Part shown: positions 5,530 through 7,757 of the stretch, piece after piece
How the letters are laid out: each line of letters opens with the position of its first letter
Position numbering within the stretch: position 1 is the first letter of the stretch
Assembly: GCA_002424525.1 (NCBI GenBank)
Contig: DIKJ01000220.1
Span: 1-7,757 of the forward strand
Direction: 5' to 3'
Length of the DNA: 7,757 nt
Source of the DNA: Bacteroidales bacterium UBA5621
GTDB taxonomy: Bacteria > Bacteroidota > Bacteroidia > Bacteroidales > VadinHA17
Notes under the pieces: generated by a model
Seen by the model: the letters and a program-made list of their open reading frames with translations, nothing else
The model's database searches: none
What the model was told of the DNA's origin: nothing
Made by a program: the position numbers and the translations under genes

Positions 5530-5627
5530 CCAGGGATGACAATCGGTTATCAAGGCTTTCATCCAATCGAGAATGCTGAAATTATCTTTGGCACGATTTG
5601 ACGGAGATCCGACACCGACATCCCTGG
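5530..5627 (+). other. Long-range inverted repeat before the ssb gene
   Basis: CCAGGGATG (5530-5538) is perfectly complementary to CATCCCTGG (5619-5627), enclosing 80 bases. The 5' arm contains the ATG of a possible 21-codon frame. The 3' arm runs into GGAGG (5626-5630), a ribosome-binding-like site with no start codon at a usable distance. Pairing would affect both. This could be a structured leader of the ssb gene at 5661 or a protein-binding dyad. Confidence 0.4.
5536..5601 (+). CDS. Possible 21-aa micro-ORF in the ssb leader
   Basis: A frame from ATG 5536 to TGA 5599-5601 encodes 21 residues (MTIGYQGFHPIENAEIIFGT, then I). CAGGG just before the ATG is too close to be a good ribosome binding site. 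The frame fills most of the loop of the inverted repeat at 5530-5627, so it could be a leader peptide whose translation opens the fold. It may equally be chance. Confidence 0.2.
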   Translation: MTIGYQGFHPIENAEIIFGTI

Positions 5628-5660
5628 AGGAATAAAAATAATAATTAAGGAGTTTATAGG

Positions 5661-5987
5661 ATGAATAAAGTTATTTTAGAAGGCCGCCTAGGAAGAGACC
5701 CCGAAGTTACATATTCAGCAGCAGGCTTGAAAATAGCATCGGTCGGACTTGCCACAAGCAATGATTATAAGGATAAAACATCAGGTCAGTTCATTAAGAA
5801 GCCTGCCTCATGGCATAACCTTGTTGCCTTTGGTGAACCAGCCGGATCATTGGCCGAGTGCAAAAAAGGTGACGTTGTAAATGTTGAAGGGAAAATAGAA
5901 TATAATGAATGGACGAATGGTGAGGGAAAAAAGCAGACAAGAACTAAAATCCTCTGCTTCGGAATAGAGAAGAAACAATCGCATTAG
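5661..5987 (+). CDS. ssb: Single-stranded DNA-binding protein, short form
   Basis: The 108-residue product is a single OB-fold domain of the bacterial SSB family. It opens with the usual MNKVILEGRLGRDPEV, has an ASVGLATSNDYKDK strand-loop (26-39) and the W-H-N-L-V-A-F-G segment (51-58) with a conserved aromatic that stacks on DNA, and ends in the GDVVNVEGKIEYNEW strands (70-84). It coats single-stranded DNA exposed by the primase-helicase. Host SSBs are usually 150-180 residues with a disordered tail ending DDDIPF. Here the protein stops at KKQSH with no acidic tip, so it probably cannot recruit host repair and replication partners in the normal way. ATG 5661 follows AAGGAG (5647-5652) at eight bases. 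It is the last gene of the rightward run. The function is clear. Confidence 0.93.
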   Translation: MNKVILEGRLGRDPEVTYSAAGLKIASVGLATSNDYKDKTSGQFIKKPASWHNLVAFGEPAGSLAECKKGDVVNVEGKIEYNEWTNGEGKKQTRTKILCFGIEKKQSH

Positions 5988-6019
5988 GAGGATGTAGAGA
6001 TCGTTCAATCTGGGCGATC

Positions 6020-6214
6020 CTAGCGAGGCTGAGAGGGTGTTTTACGTTTACTTCTTGTCATGTTTCCATACTTTATTAATAGGTCAAGAATAGCTTCCTC
6101 AATCATGTCATTGTGGCGTTTATCAAGTTGGATGGAAAGCATCTTGAGTTGCTTCATGAGGGATTTATTTAGCGTAGTGTTATAGGATTTGCGGATTAAA
6201 TCTGTTTCGTTCAT
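6020..6214 (-). CDS. Ribbon-helix-helix (Arc/CopG-type) regulator, likely element repressor
   Basis: The 64-residue product reads as a ribbon-helix-helix protein. It has a DNA-contacting strand around residues 9-18 (KSYNTTLNKS), helix A at about 19-33 (LMKQLKMLSIQLDKR), helix B at about 34-50 (HNDMIEEAILDLLIKYG), and a basic tail (SKRKTPSQPR). Such proteins bind operators as dimers and are typical repressors of plasmids and phages. It is the only minus-strand protein gene supported, convergent with ssb. It has no Shine-Dalgarno sequence: a perfect -10 box lies six bases before the ATG, so the message should be leaderless. A constitutive consensus promoter suggests a master repressor, analogous in role to SaPI Stl. 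An antitoxin role is the main alternative, but no toxin neighbour is seen. The fold is confident; the targets are inferred. Confidence 0.82.
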   Translation of the reverse strand: MNETDLIRKSYNTTLNKSLMKQLKMLSIQLDKRHNDMIEEAILDLLIKYGNMTRSKRKTPSQPR

Positions 6215-6220
6215 AGGGGA

Positions 6221-6249
6221 ATTATAATGAATAGTCTTATAGCTGTCAA
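6221..6249 (-). promoter_or_regulatory. Perfect consensus sigma-70 promoter giving a leaderless mRNA
   Basis: On the minus strand TTGACA (6249-6244) and TATAAT (6226-6221) are both exact consensus hexamers, separated by the optimal 17 bp. The ATG of the ribbon-helix-helix gene begins at 6214, six bases beyond the -10 box. The expected start of transcription therefore falls on or within a base of the A of the start codon. This is direct from the sequence; leaderless translation follows from the distance. Confidence 0.88.
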
Positions 6250-6266
6250 CATATCATTTGGGGAAA

Positions 6267-6301
6267 TTTTCACCATAGTGTGGCACTTTTTTCACCACAC
6301 T
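6267..6301. promoter_or_regulatory. Operator-like repeats upstream of the regulator gene
   Basis: TTTTCACCA occurs at 6267-6275 and 6289-6297, exactly 22 bp apart, so both copies would face the same side of the helix. An inverted pair AGTGTGG (6277-6283) / CCACACT (6295-6301) overlaps them. The cluster starts 18 bp upstream of the -35 box of the ribbon-helix-helix gene, a sensible place for autoregulation or for control of the rightward promoter. Binding is inferred. Confidence 0.45.
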
Positions 6302-6369
6302 TCAACAAAAAGCAGAAAGCCCATTTTATAAAAATGAACAATTACAGGCACATACAAAATGACGATAAT

Positions 6370-6385
6370 TGGCACAAATATTGCT
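6370..6385 (+). promoter_or_regulatory. Sigma-54 (RpoN) promoter candidate for the integrase
   Basis: TGGCAC (6370-6375), five bases, then TTGCT (6381-6385) matches the -24/-12 consensus, with GG and GC at the required 10-bp spacing and a T before the -24 element. Transcription would start near 6395, about 160 bases upstream of the integrase ATG. Sigma-54 promoters need a bacterial enhancer-binding activator; none is encoded in the window, so a host activator would be required. The match is strong but unproven. Confidence 0.55.
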
Positions 6386-6459
6386 TTATAGTTGTATAGT
6401 TAAATAGTATACTCCATCCTCAATCTCAGAGCATAGGAACAATGAAAACTAACATAAAT

Positions 6460-6534
6460 AAAACCCTTGAAGATTCCTGTAATGGTGACGTTACAGGCAG
6501 TCCTATGACTGTGAGAGATCTTCAGGGGTTTTTT
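6460..6534 (+). ncRNA. Three-way-junction RNA with terminator-like U-run upstream of integrase
   Basis: A 15-bp closing stem pairs 6460-6474 (AAAACCCTTGAAGAT) with 6518-6532 (ATCTTCAGGGGTTTT) with a single G-U pair. Inside are CCTGTAA/TTACAGG (6476-6482 with 6491-6497, 8-base loop) and CAGTC-CTAT-GACTG (6498-6511). No base separates the two hairpins, so they may stack, and six bases (TGAGAG, 6512-6517) join the last to the closing stem. Six U residues (6529-6534) follow the G-rich arm. It could terminate transcription before the integrase, act as an attenuator or riboswitch, or bind a protein. I do not recognise a known class. Confidence 0.6.
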
Positions 6535-6556
6535 ATTACCTAACGGATGTGAGATC

Positions 6557-7708
6557 ATGGCAGTAAGAAAACGAGGTGACACATGGCAGATCGATTATAT
6601 TGATCCGGCCGGCAAGAGAATCCGGAAGGCTTTCAAAACCAAAAAAGACGCCGTTTCCGAACATGCCAAACGTATATCATTGATTGCTGAAGGGCGTTAT
6701 CTTGATGTCAAGAAGGATTGCAAGACAACCTTCGGCGAACTGGCAAAGAAGTATAAAGAGAATTTTGACCAGCAGCGCAGCTTTAAAAACTGGAAGGAAT
6801 TGTGTCTAAAGAATTTCGAGGCATACTTCGGAAAAGAGACCCGGCTTGCAAATATACCGTATATGGAAATGGAAACATACCGGAACCATCTCAGGCAGAA
6901 AATGACACATAAGAAAACCATCCGGACAGATGCCGCAGTTAATAGAGAAATGTCCTGTTTCCACCATCTATTCAGCAAGGCCGTGGAATGGGATATGATC
7001 GAGCAGAGTCCTTTCACACGCGGGAAAACACTACTGGTCAAAGAGAATAACTCCCGGCTGCGGTATCTAACAGAGGATGAGATTACTCGATTACTGGCAG
7101 TCTGCACCCCACATCTCAAAGATATAGTCACTACAGCATTAAACACCGGGATGCGCAGGGGTGAAATCCTCACTCTTAAGTGGGATCAGGTAAAGGGTGA
7201 CTTTATTTATTTGCAGCACACTAAGACCGACACACCCCGGCAAATCCCTATTAATGAAACGCTCGCGCAACTCTTCAAGGAAATCAAAAAGAGACAGAGG
7301 ATCGGCACGGAATCCGTGTTTTTATTTTCACCTAAAGCAAAGAAGAAAACTGCTGAAACTGGTTTGCATGTAGTCAATCCGGTGACAGGGCATCCGGTGA
7401 ACAATGTAAAGCATTCATTTACTACTGCGTTGAAAAGGGCAAAGATTGAAGATTTTAGATTCCATGATCTCCGGCACACATTCGCCTCTCACATGATTAT
7501 GCGTGGCGCATCATTAAAAGAACTTCAAGAAATCTTAGGCCACAAGACAATGAGTATGACTTTGAGGTATGCACACTTGAGCGCGGAACACAAAAAGAAA
7601 GCGGTCAACCTTTTAAATGGATTAACCGCTCCGAATTCTCAACCATCTGAAAACGCTATGTCACAAAATGTCACAAATGGTGATTTGGTGGTGGTTGCCA
7701 ATGGATAA
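6557..7708 (+). CDS. int: Tyrosine recombinase (phage-type integrase)
   Basis: The 383-residue product integrates and excises the element by strand exchange at a tRNA attachment site. The N-terminal 60 residues (AVRKRGDTWQIDYIDPAGKR) are the arm-binding type, residues about 58-155 the SAM-like core-binding domain, and residues 170-350 the catalytic domain. All catalytic residues are visible: R200 in TGMRRGE, K223 in HTKTD, H303 and R306 in FHDLRHTF, H329 in LGHKT, and the nucleophile Y338 in RYAH. The length is normal for the family. The tail after residue 355 is low complexity and contains a duplicated 10-mer at DNA level. The start at 6557 follows GGATG (6545-6549); the ribosome binding site is modest. 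The stop lies 26 bp from a tRNA 3' end, the classical arrangement for this family. Expression probably depends on the upstream sigma-54 site and RNA fold. Confidence 0.95.
   Translation: MAVRKRGDTWQIDYIDPAGKRIRKAFKTKKDAVSEHAKRISLIAEGRYLDVKKDCKTTFGELAKKYKENFDQQRSFKNWKELCLKNFEAYFGKETRLANIPYMEMETYRNHLRQKMTHKKTIRTDAAVNREMSCFHHLFSKAVEWDMIEQSPFTRGKTLLVKENNSRLRYLTEDEITRLLAVCTPHLKDIVTTALNTGMRRGEILTLKWDQVKGDFIYLQHTKTDTPRQIPINETLAQLFKEIKKRQRIGTESVFLFSPKAKKKTAETGLHVVNPVTGHPVNNVKHSFTTALKRAKIEDFRFHDLRHTFASHMIMRGASLKELQEILGHKTMSMTLRYAHLSAEHKKKAVNLLNGLTAPNSQPSENAMSQNVTNGDLVVVANG
7658..7677 (+). repeat. Tandem ATGTCACAAA repeat, possible arm-type integrase site
   Basis: ATGTCACAAA occurs twice head to tail (7658-7667 and 7668-7677), within the last codons of the integrase and 58 bp from the tRNA end. 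Short direct repeats at this distance from the core are typical of arm-type integrase binding sites, but two copies may also be chance within coding DNA. Confidence 0.35.
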
Positions 7709-7732
7709 AAAATCAGCTAACCCATTGATTTT
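7709..7732. terminator. Hairpin between integrase and tRNA, possible bidirectional terminator
   Basis: AAAATCA (7709-7715) pairs with TGATTTT (7726-7732) around a 10-base loop. It starts just after the integrase stop and ends two bases from the tRNA 3' end, so it could end both convergent transcripts. The stem is A+T-rich and weak. Confidence 0.35.
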
Positions 7733-7734
7733 AA

Positions 7735-7757
7735 TGGTCGGGGCGAGTGGATTTGAA
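7735..7757 (-). tRNA. 3' end of a tRNA gene, probably tRNA-Pro, attachment site
   Basis: Read on the minus strand, the last 23 bases give the T-loop TTCAAAT, the 3' T-stem strand CCACT, the acceptor strand CGCCCCG, discriminator A and encoded CCA. The lengths fit a tRNA exactly. The acceptor implies a 5' end CGGGGCG; a C1-G72 pair and discriminator A fit tRNA-Pro best. The rest of the gene, including the anticodon, is outside the window, so the identity is inferred. The convergent integrase next to it marks this as the integration site, with the tRNA 3' end kept intact by the element boundary. Confidence 0.85.

Larger units (their letters stand above)
6215..6556. other. Divergent control region between regulator and integrase
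   Basis: This 342-bp stretch contains no gene. From left to right it holds the consensus sigma-70 promoter facing left, an operator-like cluster at 6267-6301, and an A+T-rich segment with GGCACA copies (6352-6357 and 6371-6376). A sigma-54 promoter match facing right (6370-6385), TATAGTT-type repeats (6388-6401), and a structured RNA ending in a U-run (6460-6534) follow. A modest sigma-70-like pair, TTGCTT (6381-6386) and TAGTAT (6405-6410), with an 18-bp spacer, overlaps the sigma-54 site and could be an alternative integrase promoter. Confidence 0.6.

Noticed and set aside
6697..7173. A 158-codon frame opposite the integrase
   Set aside because: It is a shadow of a clearly conserved integrase and has no ribosome binding site or family features.
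1..7757. Known defence or toxin-antitoxin genes
   Set aside because: No nuclease, methyltransferase, TIR, retron or toxin is recognisable. The ribbon-helix-helix protein has no adjacent toxin.

Overview
The window looks like most of an integrative mobile element sitting at the 3' end of a tRNA gene in a bacterium. Genes are tightly packed, several have textbook AGGAGG ribosome binding sites, and A+T is moderately high. Nothing fixes the taxon. The look of the integrase and primase would suit an environmental lineage such as Desulfobacterota or Nitrospirota, but that is a guess from general impression only. The right end is well defined: the last 23 bases are the 3' part of a minus-strand tRNA, most likely tRNA-Pro (T-loop, T-stem, CGCCCCG acceptor strand, A, CCA). 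The tyrosine integrase ends 26 bp before it. No second copy of the tRNA end occurs in the window, so the left boundary lies further left.

Layout from left to right: (1) a 44-codon ORF and about 450 bp without a convincing gene, holding a 14-bp direct repeat, a multibranched RNA-like fold and an A+T-rich promoter region; (2) a 65-aa ORF overlapping a 670-aa primase-helicase (CHC2 zinc finger, TOPRIM, P-loop ATPase, C-terminal winged-helix-like part); (3) 175 A+T-rich bases flanked by inverted pairs of an 8-bp iteron, which look like a replication origin; (4) a 64-aa AlpA/excisionase-like protein; (5) about 460 bp of repeats including four perfect 12-bp tandem copies; (6) a rightward operon with a terminase-small-subunit-like protein, three unrecognised proteins and a short single-strand DNA-binding protein; (7) a leftward ribbon-helix-helix regulator with a perfect consensus sigma-70 promoter that would give a leaderless mRNA; (8) a control region with a strong sigma-54 promoter match and a three-way-junction RNA ending in a U-run; (9) the integrase and the tRNA.

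Together these suggest a self-replicating, integrating element that carries a terminase small subunit but no large terminase, portal, capsid or tail gene in view. That combination (integrase, AlpA-like protein, primase with neighbouring iteron origin, TerS alone, small repressor) is the hallmark of phage satellites of the PICI/SaPI kind, here in an apparently different lineage and with a different gene order. It remains an inference, because the left part of the element is not visible and could hold phage structural genes. The best leads are the iteron-flanked origin, the regulatory region before the integrase, and a motif shared by two of the unrecognised proteins downstream of TerS.
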